Assembly (NCBI GenBank): GCA_020073385.1
Contig: JAIQFH010000052.1
Coordinates: 1-47,515 of the forward strand
Reading direction: 5' to 3'
Source of the DNA: Terriglobia bacterium
Lineage (GTDB): Bacteria; Acidobacteriota; Terriglobia; Terriglobales; Acidobacteriaceae
DNA: 47,515 bases
The translations under genes were made by a program, and so were the position numbers. Under the pieces are notes generated by a model, which worked only from the letters and a program-made list of their open reading frames with translations, did no database searches and had not been told where the DNA came from. Of the stretch, positions 40,090-47,515 are shown one piece after another. Numbering within the stretch: the first letter of the stretch is position 1; the number at the start of each line of letters is the position of its first letter.

Positions 40090-41487
40090 ATGGCCCGAGC
40101 AAGAGTCGAACAGCATCCTGCAACCGGAATGACCCTGGTTGTCATGGTGGGATTGAGCATCGCCTTCCTGCTGTTCATCGCGTTTCTGAATGTCGTCAAG
40201 AGTGGTGACATCCTGAGTGAAGCCAACCTGCTGTATGCCGCGCTGGTGTTTTATGCCGGTGCAGGCGCGTTGTATCTCGGCTTCGGTGTTACCGGAACGG
40301 AGTCTTACATCAAGTTTGCGTCTCTGGCCACCTGGGCCGGCCTCATCGCTAACACGGCAGCGGTGGCGCACCGCTGGTACGAGGCCGGCCATCCCCCATT
40401 TGCCAGCCTTTACGAAATGCTGCTGAGTTTCGTGTGGACACTGGCCGCCCTGACGCTCATCGCCGAAAAGCGCTATGCCGTGAAGGTCATTGGCACCGTC
40501 ACTATGCCGGTGGCGATCGTCGGCGTGGTGCTGATGCAACTGTTACGCAGCGAAGTTCGCCCGCTGGTCCCAGCGCTGCAGTCGACCTGGCTGCACGTGC
40601 ACGTCACCCTAGCCATGCTGGCCTATGCCGCCTGCGCCCTGAGCTTCGCCTTGGCGATGATGTTCCTCATCCAGGACAAATTGAAGACCGAGAACTTCCT
40701 GGCCGCGACCAGCATTTTCACCGTCGGAATCTACGCCTCCGTTCTAACTCGCTTCGAAGGCTGGGGTGGATTCAACGTGATCGCATGGGACGCCGAGAAC
40801 AAATCTGAAGTCTTTCTCGCCAAGAACGTGCGCTTGTTCGTCACCATTCCCGATCTTGGCTGGCTGATGTTGCTGGTCTTCGCGGCAGTTATCGCGCCCT
40901 TTACTCTCTACATCCTCACGCGAGTACGGAAGAACGACGGCTTCCTGGCAGTCGCCAATCGTGCCGTCTTCATCAGCATCTTGCTGCAGTCACTGGCGTT
41001 GGTGTTTTTCGTGATCCGCGTCCGTGACGGCCGGTATTCCTCGCTCGATGCCGAGGGTCTCTATCCAACCAACCTGGCGGCGAGTCCGTTCATTCTTTCC
41101 GCGTTAGTGGCAGGGATCTTCGCCAATCTCCTCTACTTGCTGCTGCTGTGGCGGCGCGAAGATCTCGAGCGCCTGCTGCCCGATGCCGATACGCTCGACC
41201 GCATCACTTACAAAACGATTTGCATAGCATTCCCCCTGCTCACCCTGATGATCGCCGCCGGCGCCTACTGGGCCAATAGGGCCTGGGGTTCCTACTGGAA
41301 CTGGGACCCCAAAGAGACGTGGGCGGCGATTACCTGGCTGGTCTATGCCGGATACCTCCACATGCGCATCACCCGAGGCTGGCGTGGTCGTCGTGCCGCA
41401 TACTTCGCAATCCTGGGATTCGGAGTCGTAATGTTCACGTTCTTCGGGGTCACGTACCTGCTTAACGGATTGCATTCTTATGCTTGA
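40090..41487 (+). CDS. ccsA: CcsA/ResC heme-handling cytochrome c assembly protein
   Basis: A 465-residue polytopic inner-membrane protein with the WWD-type heme domain, WGSYWNWDPKETWAAITWLVYAGYLH, near residue 400, and His residues on TMs around it. It is longer than many CcsA proteins because of extra N-terminal TMs. With ResB it forms the System II synthase that exports heme and attaches it to apocytochromes. It lies 46 bp after resB and overlaps the next kinase gene by 8 bp, so the three are one operon. ATG 40090 is preceded by AAGGAAG. Confidence 0.94.
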   Translation: MARARVEQHPATGMTLVVMVGLSIAFLLFIAFLNVVKSGDILSEANLLYAALVFYAGAGALYLGFGVTGTESYIKFASLATWAGLIANTAAVAHRWYEAGHPPFASLYEMLLSFVWTLAALTLIAEKRYAVKVIGTVTMPVAIVGVVLMQLLRSEVRPLVPALQSTWLHVHVTLAMLAYAACALSFALAMMFLIQDKLKTENFLAATSIFTVGIYASVLTRFEGWGGFNVIAWDAENKSEVFLAKNVRLFVTIPDLGWLMLLVFAAVIAPFTLYILTRVRKNDGFLAVANRAVFISILLQSLALVFFVIRVRDGRYSSLDAEGLYPTNLAASPFILSALVAGIFANLLYLLLLWRREDLERLLPDADTLDRITYKTICIAFPLLTLMIAAGAYWANRAWGSYWNWDPKETWAAITWLVYAGYLHMRITRGWRGRRAAYFAILGFGVVMFTFFGVTYLLNGLHSYA

Positions 41488-42736
41488 TATCGCGAAACAT
41501 CCTATGACGAACTCAGGGTTGAGGACAGAACCAGATCCGGTGCCAGATGCTCGAAGGTCGCGGACAAGTTCGTTCAGCACGGGCGATGCTAGCGATCCGG
41601 CGTTAGCGGCGCCTGGGTCAGCGTCCATGGACGAAGTGGGCGCTCGTCAACCGGAGGACCCTGAATTGCCCTGGCTACGCATCAACTGGGAAATCAAGGC
41701 GCTGGTGCCGATCGCCTGCGTTCTGTTGGGTGGGATGTTGCTGTTTCTGCTCGCGACGCTCTCCTGGCGCGACCCTGAGCGCCACATCGTATTGCTCGTC
41801 GCTGGCGCGGGCGCAGTCGCGATTTGCGGCGCTTTGCTCGTCGTGCTCACGTACACGGTGCAGCGGCCGATGGTCGAACTGCAACAGAAGATCGCTCAAC
41901 TCGGTGGCGGCGATCTGAATGTCTCGGTTAGCTTCGCGCATCGCAACGATGAAATCGGCGACCTTGGCCGCAATTTCAACCAGATGGTCAAACAACTCCG
42001 CGAGAACCGCGAAGAAATCGAACGCCTGCATCGCACGCAGATGTCCCGCGCCGAACACTTTGCCACTCTCGGAGAAGTCGCCACAGGTCTGGCCCATGAA
42101 ATCCGCAATCCGCTAGCCGGAATCGCCGGCGTGATCGAAATTATCGGCCGCGATCTTCCCTCATCCAGCCCAGCCCGCGCCGTGGTCAAAGACGTTCGCC
42201 AGGAAATCGCCCGCATCAATCACATCGTCACTGATTTGCTGCAGACGGCGCGCCCGCATCCGCCAAAGGTACGGAAGAGTGATCTGAACACCACTGTGGA
42301 GCACGCCGTTATGCTGGGGCGCCAGCAGGCAATGGCGAAGGGAATCGAGATCGCCCTCCACAAAGAACCATCCCTGCCGGAAGTCGAGCACGACAGCGAT
42401 CAGATCCACCAGGTTCTGCTCAATCTTCTGCTCAACGCGCAGCAGGCGATCGATGCCAAAGGAAAAATCGAGGTCAACGTAGAGCGCAAGGGATCGACTG
42501 CTGTGATCGAAGTAAAAGACAACGGCCGTGGCATCTTGGCCGAGAACCTGCCCAACATCTTCCGCCCGTTCTACACCACAAAAGGCGACGGCACCGGCCT
42601 GGGCCTCTCTCTGGCCCGCCGCATCGTCGAAGACCACCACGGCCGCATCGACGTCACCAGCACAGTCAGTAAAGGCACAACGTTCGCAGTCGTGCTGCCG
42701 TTGCACCGTGAAGTGACGCAGACAGCCGCTTTCTAA
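41480..42736 (+). CDS. NtrB-like membrane sensor histidine kinase
   Basis: A 418-residue kinase: a 65-residue disordered N-terminus, two TMs (about 73-93 and 104-125) with only a very short loop between them, HAMP (about 127-180), HisKA with His206 in GLAHEIRNPLAG (an NtrB/AtoS-type H-box), and HATPase with NLLLNAQQAI, DNGRGI and GDGTGLGLSLARRIVEDH. With almost no periplasmic domain, it likely senses the membrane or cytosol. It overlaps ccsA by 8 bp, tying its expression to cytochrome assembly. Its natural partner is probably the NtrC-type regulator at 43742, now separated by vapBC. A 74/81 copy of its catalytic-domain end recurs at 43515-43595. Confidence 0.92.
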   Translation: MLDIAKHPMTNSGLRTEPDPVPDARRSRTSSFSTGDASDPALAAPGSASMDEVGARQPEDPELPWLRINWEIKALVPIACVLLGGMLLFLLATLSWRDPERHIVLLVAGAGAVAICGALLVVLTYTVQRPMVELQQKIAQLGGGDLNVSVSFAHRNDEIGDLGRNFNQMVKQLRENREEIERLHRTQMSRAEHFATLGEVATGLAHEIRNPLAGIAGVIEIIGRDLPSSSPARAVVKDVRQEIARINHIVTDLLQTARPHPPKVRKSDLNTTVEHAVMLGRQQAMAKGIEIALHKEPSLPEVEHDSDQIHQVLLNLLLNAQQAIDAKGKIEVNVERKGSTAVIEVKDNGRGILAENLPNIFRPFYTTKGDGTGLGLSLARRIVEDHHGRIDVTSTVSKGTTFAVVLPLHREVTQTAAF

Positions 42737-42865
42737 TTATTGCTCGAACCTCAGTTTCTCAGTGAACGGTCTGAGCTTCAGTCCTCATCGAACATTGGCG
42801 GTCACAAAAACAGCTGGACAAAAAGGCTATTGTTGGCATATGCTAAGGCATAGGTCATAAATGCT

Positions 42866-43099
42866 ATGAGTTCAGAGCGTCACGTCAAAGTCTTCAGGAA
42901 CGGTCGCAATCGAGCTGTGCGCATTCCCCGCGAGTTCGAGTTCCCCGGCGAGGATGCCGTGATTCGAAAGGAAGGAACGAGGCTGATTATCGAGCCGGCA
43001 CCTCCAAAATCGCTGCTGGCCGTTCTGAAAACGCTTAAACAGCTACCCGAAGACTTCCCGCCGATTGCTGATACTCAGCCTGAGCCGGTTGACCTCTGA
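42866..43099 (+). CDS. vapB: VapB-type antitoxin
   Basis: A 77-residue protein with an AbrB/SpoVT-like swapped-hairpin N-terminus (VKVFRNGRNRAVRIPREFEFPG) that binds DNA and represses its own operon, and a C-terminal tail that neutralises the toxin. It overlaps vapC as TGATG, the usual coupling in this family. An ATGCTA direct repeat lies at 42840-42845 and 42861-42866, next to the start, and may be the autoregulatory operator. The pair lies between two genes of a two-component system, so it arrived by insertion. Confidence 0.9.
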   Translation: MSSERHVKVFRNGRNRAVRIPREFEFPGEDAVIRKEGTRLIIEPAPPKSLLAVLKTLKQLPEDFPPIADTQPEPVDL

Positions 43100-43497
43100 T
43101 GCGCTACTTGCTCGACACGAACATCGTTTCTGATCTAGTTCGTAATCCGCAAGGCAGAGTCGCGCAGCATATTCGCCAGATTGGAGAAGACAAGGTCTGC
43201 ACCAGCATCATCGTTGCTGCCGAATTGCGCTACGGTGCCACCAAGAAGGGCTCGGCACAACTCACGGGCCAACTCGAGGCTGTGCTTGGCGCCCTTGAAA
43301 TCCTGCCTTTCGAAATTCCCGCCGATAAGGTGTACGGTTTGATTCGCACGCGGCTCGAGAAGGCCGGGCGACCGATTGGTGGGAATGATCTGCTCATTGC
43401 GTCTCAGGCGGTGGCACTTGGCCACACCGTGGTCACGGATAATGAAAACGAGTTCTCCCGCGTTGAGAACCTTCGTCACGAGAATTGGCTGAGGTGA
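43099..43497 (+). CDS. vapC: VapC-type PIN-domain ribonuclease toxin
   Basis: A 132-residue PIN-domain RNase. The acidic active-site residues are visible: Asp in LLDTNIVSDLV (about residue 6), Glu in AAELRYG (about 42), Asp in GGNDLLIAS (about 99) and a final Asp in VVTDNENEFSRV (about 117). VapC toxins cleave tRNA or rRNA and block translation until inhibited by VapB. It starts on the stop of vapB. Just beyond it lies the kinase remnant. Confidence 0.92.
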   Translation: MRYLLDTNIVSDLVRNPQGRVAQHIRQIGEDKVCTSIIVAAELRYGATKKGSAQLTGQLEAVLGALEILPFEIPADKVYGLIRTRLEKAGRPIGGNDLLIASQAVALGHTVVTDNENEFSRVENLRHENWLR

Positions 43498-43499
43498 AC

Positions 43500-43631
43500 T
43501 TTGCTCCCGACCAACTGCCCAACATCTTCCGTCCGTTCTACACCACGAAAGGCGACGGCACCGGACTGGGCCTCTCCCTTGCCGGCCGTATCGTCTTGGG
43601 CGAGGCGAAAAGACGGGATCTGATGTTCTAG
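43500..43631 (+). pseudogene. Remnant of the sensor kinase catalytic domain
   Basis: Positions 43515-43595 match 42548-42628 of the kinase gene at 74 of 81 bases. The reading FRPFYTTKGDGTGLGLSLAGRIV is intact, then similarity ends and the frame stops at 43631. It is in a different frame from vapC and has no start. The simplest reading is a duplicated, diverged 3' piece of a kinase gene left when vapBC was inserted. Confidence 0.85.
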
Positions 43632-43741
43632 GCTAGTGTTCTACGAATGAAACCGGAGTGTCAGTGAAGTGGGTCACCTTGAGAGACGGTCAGTCTCGAG
43701 CCCGCGTGCCCTCCCCCTCCCATCCGTAGTAAGCTAAATCA

Positions 43742-44665
43742 ATGCCCGTCGAGAAGATTCTGGTGGTCGATGACGAGCGCCTGGTTCGCTGGTCGCTCCG
43801 CCAGAAATGCGAAGAGTGGGGGTATCAAGTCACCGAGGCCGCCGCGGGAGAACCCGGCCTGCGCCTCGCGCAACAGGAGTCTCCCGACCTCGTCCTGCTC
43901 GACGTCCGCATGCCCGACATGAACGGCATCCAGGTTCTGGAGCAGATCAAGAAGGCCTCCGACGCTCCGCCCGTCATCATGATCACGGCCGATCCCCAGC
44001 TCGATGACGTCAAGAACGCACTTAAACTTGGAGCTTACGATTTCGTCGGCAAGCCGCTCGATTTCGAGGAGTTACGCGTCACCATTCAGAACGCCCTCGA
44101 AGCCACGCGCCTCCGCACCGAGGTGCAGTCGCTGCGCGGCCAGGTTCGCCGCCATACCGGATATCACGAAGTTGTCGCCGTTTCACCGAAGAGCGCTGAA
44201 CTGATGAGCTTTGTCCAGAAAGTCGCGGCCAGCGAGGCCACGACCATTCTGATTCAGGGCGAGAGCGGCACCGGCAAAGATCTCGTCGCCAAAACGATTC
44301 ACTACGAAAGTTCACGCCAGAATGGTCCTTTCGTCGCCATCAATTGCTCGGCGATTCCCGAAACGCTGATGGAAGCCGAACTCTTCGGCCACGAAAAAGG
44401 TGCCTTCACCGACGCCAAGGCGATGAAGAAGGGCCTGTTTGAAACGGCCGACGGCGGCACGCTCTTCCTCGACGAAATCGGTGAACTCTCTCCGCTTCTG
44501 CAGGCTAAACTTCTGCGCGTACTCGAAGACCAGGTGATCCGCCGCATCGGGGGAGTGCGCGACATGCAGGTCGATGTGCGTGTCGTTGCCGCCTCGAATC
44601 GCGACCTGGAAAGCCCGAAGCCAGTCTTGCCAATCCAATCGCTTCGGGCTTTTCCGCTCCTATAG
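43742..44665 (+). pseudogene. NtrC-family sigma-54 response regulator, truncated
   Basis: The frame encodes 307 residues, but only the first 290 are family-like. Receiver domain (1 to about 120) has Asp10-11, phospho-acceptor Asp54 and Lys104. The AAA+ domain has Walker A GESGTGKD (173-180), sigma-54 loop GAFTDA (220-225, canonical GAFTGA) and Walker B GTLFLDEIGE. After VVAASNRDLE (residue 290, base 44611) the rest of the AAA+ domain and the Fis-type DNA-binding helix are missing. They are replaced by 17 unrelated residues. It is the presumed partner of the kinase at 41480. Either the gene is broken or the contig is misjoined here; I favour the latter. Confidence 0.85.
44610..44652 (+). terminator. 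Hairpin at the sequence junction
   Basis: A perfect 12-bp stem (AAAGCCCGAAGC with GCTTCGGGCTTT) around 19 nt, followed by TTCC. It begins within two bases of where response-regulator homology ends. It could be the terminator of a gene from the downstream source. Confidence 0.6.
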
Positions 44666-44998
44666 GCAACATTGGGCGATTATTGTCTAAGATGTTGAAT
44701 GGATGGGCAAGAGTTAAATATATTATTAGTCAAGATTAGCGAAACCGCAAATCTGTCTATACCTGATTATAAATTGTTGCATGATGCAGCATTTAGAGAT
44801 TGACAGTAATAGCAGACAAAGGATATTATCTGCACCGTAGCAAGCCCTGCAGATTGCGCAGAAAAGAGTAGAGTGTTTTGCCAGGATCATCACCCCATCG
44901 GGGAGATAAGATGATGTCACGAGGTATGGGAGGTTCATTTTTTAAACCTTTAAACTAAAAATCGGGTGGGTCAAAATACTAATACCAAGGAGGAAAGT
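44666..44998. other. AT-rich intergenic region with promoter
   Basis: A 333-bp stretch, clearly AT-richer than everything upstream, without a protein-like frame. It contains a sigma-70-like promoter (44800-44829) and an imperfect hairpin with a CCCC-ATC-GGGG core near 44891-44901. Confidence 0.6.
44800..44829 (+). promoter_or_regulatory. Sigma-70-like promoter
   Basis: TTGACA at 44800-44805 and TATTAT at 44824-44829 are separated by 18 bp. A transcript from about 44836 would have a leader of about 160 nt before the gene at 44999. Confidence 0.5.
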
Positions 44999-45523
44999 AT
45001 GAGAAAGGTAGCACGTTGTACGGTTGTAGTTGCAATGATTTTTTTGGTGAGCATGACTTTGGCACCAGTGCTGTTTGCTCAGGCATCTCAGTCTTCGGGC
45101 CCTGTGTCAAGGGGTGCCTGGACTTTGGGAGTTCCGGGACTTGATGCCGAGACATCGTTTACCGGACAGGAAGCCATAGTAGTCGAGCCCGGTAAAGTAG
45201 CGAAAGTTGAGCCGATGAAAGGTGTGAAAGACGGTCTGCAGATGAGATTCGTGACGGATCAGGGTAATAAGTATGTTGTCTACATGGGACCCAAGTGGTT
45301 CATTGAGAATCAGAAGGTTAAATTTATGGCCGGCGACAAGGTTGAAGTAAGGGGCAAGAAGTTTGGTAGTGCTATCATTGCCACGGAAATAAGCAAGGGC
45401 AATATGACCATGAAGCTTCGCAACGAAGAAGATGGTATGCCAAGCTGGGAATGCTGTTTCCCTCGGTCAGTAAAAAAGTAAAAAAGCAATAATAACAAGC
45501 GACCGATGACCCACCCAATTTTT
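44957..45523. repeat. Inverted repeats flanking a small gene
   Basis: AAAAATCGGGTGGGTCA at 44957-44973 is inverted at 45507-45523 (16 of 17 identical), with the small secreted-protein gene between. They could be terminal repeats of a small element, operator copies, or an mRNA closing stem. No transposase is present. Confidence 0.6.
44999..45481 (+). CDS. Small secreted protein, possible OB-like fold
   Basis: A 160-residue protein with a signal peptide (1 to about 28, ending VLFAQA). The mature chain is beta-rich: EAIVVEPGKVAKVEPMKGVKDGLQMRF, then YVVYMGPKWFIENQKVKFMAGDKVEVRGK and a charged end. It looks like a small barrel such as an OB fold; I do not recognise a named family and claim no function. 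The start at 44999 is set by AAGGAGG. Codon use is AT-richer than the genes upstream. It is followed by a terminator. Confidence 0.85.
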   Translation: MRKVARCTVVVAMIFLVSMTLAPVLFAQASQSSGPVSRGAWTLGVPGLDAETSFTGQEAIVVEPGKVAKVEPMKGVKDGLQMRFVTDQGNKYVVYMGPKWFIENQKVKFMAGDKVEVRGKKFGSAIIATEISKGNMTMKLRNEEDGMPSWECCFPRSVKK

Positions 45524-45571
45524 TAGACAACTTGAAGCGTATTAAGATATTTCAATGCGTTGGAGCAAAAT

Positions 45572-45603
45572 GCCGCCTCATTTTCCAGTGGGGCGGCTTT
45601 TTT
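45572..45603 (+). terminator. Rho-independent terminator
   Basis: GCCGCC and GGCGGC with a G-T-extended stem and a 14-nt loop, then TTTTTT. It ends the transcript of the gene at 44999 and faces the convergent DUF2892 gene. Confidence 0.8.
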
Positions 45604-45673
45604 ATTTCCATTTGTAATGTAGTACGGTTGGGCTAAATGGTTACAATTAACTTCACTCACAGCTGCAAATATT

Positions 45674-45874
45674 TTACGTATCGGTCCTTTTCGCGATACC
45701 CAATTTTTCGAGGATATTCTCCATCAGGCAAAACTTCGTGAAGGCCGACTGCAAAAGATTGAGCCCGACAAAGGCCGTGAAGAAGAGCCAGTACTTGTGA
45801 TGAAAGTAACCTAGTCCGGTAGAGATCAAAACAAAACTCCCTGCCATGGTGCGAATCCAATTTTCCATGCTCAT
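45674..45874 (-). CDS. DUF2892 (YgaP-like) membrane protein
   Basis: A 66-residue protein with two TMs, IRTMAGSFVLISTGLGYF and WLFFTAFVGLNLLQSAF, ending FTKFCLMENILEKLGIAK, the characteristic end of DUF2892/YgaP transmembrane proteins. The Cys and the phrase after the second TM are conserved. Family members often accompany rhodanese or efflux genes; the exact role is not known. AAAGGAG lies 7 nt before ATG 45874. It lies 87 bp after the RND pump stop on the same strand and is probably the last gene of that operon. Confidence 0.9.
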   Translation of the reverse strand: MSMENWIRTMAGSFVLISTGLGYFHHKYWLFFTAFVGLNLLQSAFTKFCLMENILEKLGIAKRTDT

Positions 45875-45961
45875 TTTTATTCTCCTTTAAACCTTTTGTC
45901 TTTGCAGCTGATGCGGTGTCACTATTGATACGGCTTAAATTATTCCCATAATGCTGTCCCC

Positions 45962-47515
45962 CTAATCGCTTCCGGAGGAGTTTTTTCTATGAAAGAACTC
46001 AAAATACAATAGCGGTACTGCAATCAAAGTAAGTCCCGTTGCCCCCACAGCCCCAAACATCATGGCGATGGCCAGCCCCTGGAATATGGGGTCGAAGAGA
46101 ATGACAAAAGATCCGACCACAACAGCCGCGGCAGTCAGCACTATGGGACGGAAACGGACCGCTCCGGCTTCAATGACGGCATTTCTCAGGTTGTCCTTTT
46201 CCTTCCGTTCCATTTCTATGAAATCAACGAGAAGGATGGAATTCCTCACGACAATTCCCGCAAGGGCGATGAAACCTATCATGGAGGTGGCTGTGAAAAA
46301 GGCACCGAGCAGCCAGTGACCGGGAAGAATACCCACAAGTGTCAGGGGAATGGGAAACATTATAATGAGTGGCGTGATGAAGTTCCGGAACCAGGCTACC
46401 ACGAGGATGTAAATCAGGACCAGGACAGCGGCGAAGGCGATACCCAGGTCCCGGAAGACCTCATAGGTGATGTGCATCTCACCGTCCCACTTCATGGAAT
46501 AAACATCCTCCAGCCAGGGCTGGGCCGAGAAATACTGCCTCAACGCGTAATTTTCAGGGAGCTTCAGATTGTTGATGGCATCATCCATTTTTAGAATCGC
46601 ATAGATGGGGCTTTCCTCCTTTCCTGCCACATCTCCGATCACGTAAGTCACATTTTTAAGGTTCTTGTGGTAGATGGTCTTGTCCCCCACTCCTTCCCTG
46701 ACCCTGACCAATTCCGAGAGCGGAACCGAACCTCCCAATGATGAAGGAATCATCAGGGCTTTGAGCGTGGCGAGGTCAGCCCGGTCCGGCAGGGACATGC
46801 GGAGTAAAATATCGACAGGATCCTTTTCCTTCTCCATGTGAACAAGCCCCGCTCCCATGCCGGCTAACGCGATTTCCATACTCCGGGATACGGTCTCATT
46901 GTCTATCCCGCTCGCCGCGGCCTTTTCCCGGTCCACTTCGAAGGTAATCTTCCGCTGGTCATCCTCCACATACCAATCAATATCCACTACGCCTTCCGTC
47001 TTTTCAAAGACGCTTTTCACATCTCTCGCTATTTCTATCTGACGTGAGGTGTCAGGACCGTATATCTCTGCTACAAGGGTGCTCAGCACGGGCGGCCCCG
47101 GCGGGATCTCCGCTACTTTGATCCGGGCGGCATACCGGTCGCCAATCTTTTTCAGATCCGGCCTCAGCCTCCTGGCGATATCGTGACTCTGGGCCTTTCT
47201 GTCTCCTTTAGACACGAAGTTGACCTGCAGATCGGCCATATTGCTTCCAGAGCGCAAAAAGTAATGCCTCACCAGGCCGTTGAAATTGTACGGCGCCGCT
47301 GTGCCCACATAGACCTGGTAGTCTGTCATTTCCGGGACCTGTTTCAGGTATTCACCCATCTCCCTGGTGAGGGCCGCTGTTCTTTCCAGGGTTGTCCCCT
47401 CCGGCATATCTATGATGACCTGGACCTCACTTTTATTATCAAAGGGAAGCATCTTCACCGCCACGAGTTTTAAGGGCACCAGGAGAATTGCTATTACCTT
47501 CGCCGTGAACTCCAA
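45962..47515 (-). CDS. RND-family efflux permease, C-terminal part
   Basis: The frame runs off the window; 517 residues are present, about half of an RND pump. It starts in a TM segment, followed by a periplasmic porter domain (EVQVIIDMPEGTTLERTAALTREMGEYL and on) and ends with five to six TMs, including FTATSMIGFIALAGIVVRNSILLVDFIE and FRPIVLTAAAVVVGSFVILFDPIFQGLAIAMMFG. These are the hallmarks of AcrB/CzcA-type pumps driven by proton flow. The substrate is not deducible; heavy metals or organic compounds are both possible. The 5' end and any adaptor or outer-membrane partner lie outside. Base composition is nearer 50% G+C by eye. Confidence 0.93.
   Translation of the reverse strand: MEFTAKVIAILLVPLKLVAVKMLPFDNKSEVQVIIDMPEGTTLERTAALTREMGEYLKQVPEMTDYQVYVGTAAPYNFNGLVRHYFLRSGSNMADLQVNFVSKGDRKAQSHDIARRLRPDLKKIGDRYAARIKVAEIPPGPPVLSTLVAEIYGPDTSRQIEIARDVKSVFEKTEGVVDIDWYVEDDQRKITFEVDREKAAASGIDNETVSRSMEIALAGMGAGLVHMEKEKDPVDILLRMSLPDRADLATLKALMIPSSLGGSVPLSELVRVREGVGDKTIYHKNLKNVTYVIGDVAGKEESPIYAILKMDDAINNLKLPENYALRQYFSAQPWLEDVYSMKWDGEMHITYEVFRDLGIAFAAVLVLIYILVVAWFRNFITPLIIMFPIPLTLVGILPGHWLLGAFFTATSMIGFIALAGIVVRNSILLVDFIEMERKEKDNLRNAVIEAGAVRFRPIVLTAAAVVVGSFVILFDPIFQGLAIAMMFGAVGATGLTLIAVPLLYFEFFHRKNSSGSD

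Noticed and set aside
43498..43631. Extension of vapC or a new small gene
   Set aside because: The frame differs from vapC, has no start codon with a ribosome site, and its sequence is explained by similarity to the kinase gene.
44612..44665. The last 17 residues of the truncated regulator as a genuine C-terminus
   Set aside because: They are encoded by a 12-bp inverted repeat and its loop and have no similarity to the AAA+ domain that should continue there.
1..47515. CRISPR arrays, tRNA and rRNA genes
   Set aside because: I looked for regularly spaced direct repeats, T-loop motifs and conserved rRNA stretches and saw none.

Overview
The window looks like an Acidobacteriota (Terriglobia-like) chromosome fragment, most likely from a metagenome, up to about 44.61 kb. 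The clues are a duplicated orphan FtsX permease without an ATPase, NHL and lactonase propellers, glycogen enzymes next to a GH57 enzyme, many short dispersed intergenic repeats of a kind familiar from that phylum, and a GC-rich composition. From about 44.61 kb to the end the sequence becomes visibly AT-richer, and gene content and start signals change. A sigma-54 response regulator is cut in mid-domain exactly there, so the last 2.9 kb is probably another genome joined by misassembly, or else a foreign insertion.

Layout. 0-14.3 kb is mainly housekeeping: eno, a DUF2059 protein and gpmI on the minus strand; a glycine-zipper surface protein; a GH57 glycosidase; an ADOP-type permease; glgB; and a single 770-residue protein that joins LptF and LptG. 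14.4-21.1 kb holds a 40-bp-arm snapback repeat, a propeller lipoprotein, a CpxA/CpxR-like two-component system with a divergent Spy/CpxP-like chaperone, and an M48 membrane protease. 21.2-28.2 kb holds an SGNH hydrolase-like protein, two paralogous membrane-anchored TPR proteins (head to head) and two paralogous polytopic membrane proteins (tail to tail).

28.2-38.2 kb is the most interesting part. It is a tightly packed minus-strand operon encoding, in transcription order, a 16-heme cytochrome, an NHL propeller, a 4-heme cytochrome, a SurA/PpiC-type lipoprotein, a large outer-membrane beta-barrel, a second NHL propeller and an 11- or 12-heme cytochrome. Three gene pairs overlap as ATGA. This has the parts list of a trans-outer-membrane electron conduit, possibly with a secreted cytochrome filament. 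Divergently transcribed are the System II cytochrome c assembly genes resB and ccsA and an NtrB-like kinase overlapping ccsA. The intergenic region between the two operons carries a perfect CRP/FNR-type palindrome, and the identical 16-bp core occurs upstream of one TPR gene, suggesting one regulon.

42.8-44.6 kb: a VapBC toxin-antitoxin pair sits between the kinase and its presumed NtrC-type partner. It is followed by a diverged copy of a piece of the kinase gene, a scar of insertion. 44.6-47.5 kb: a secreted small protein flanked by inverted repeats, a DUF2892 membrane protein and the C-terminal half of an RND efflux pump, all in the foreign-looking segment.
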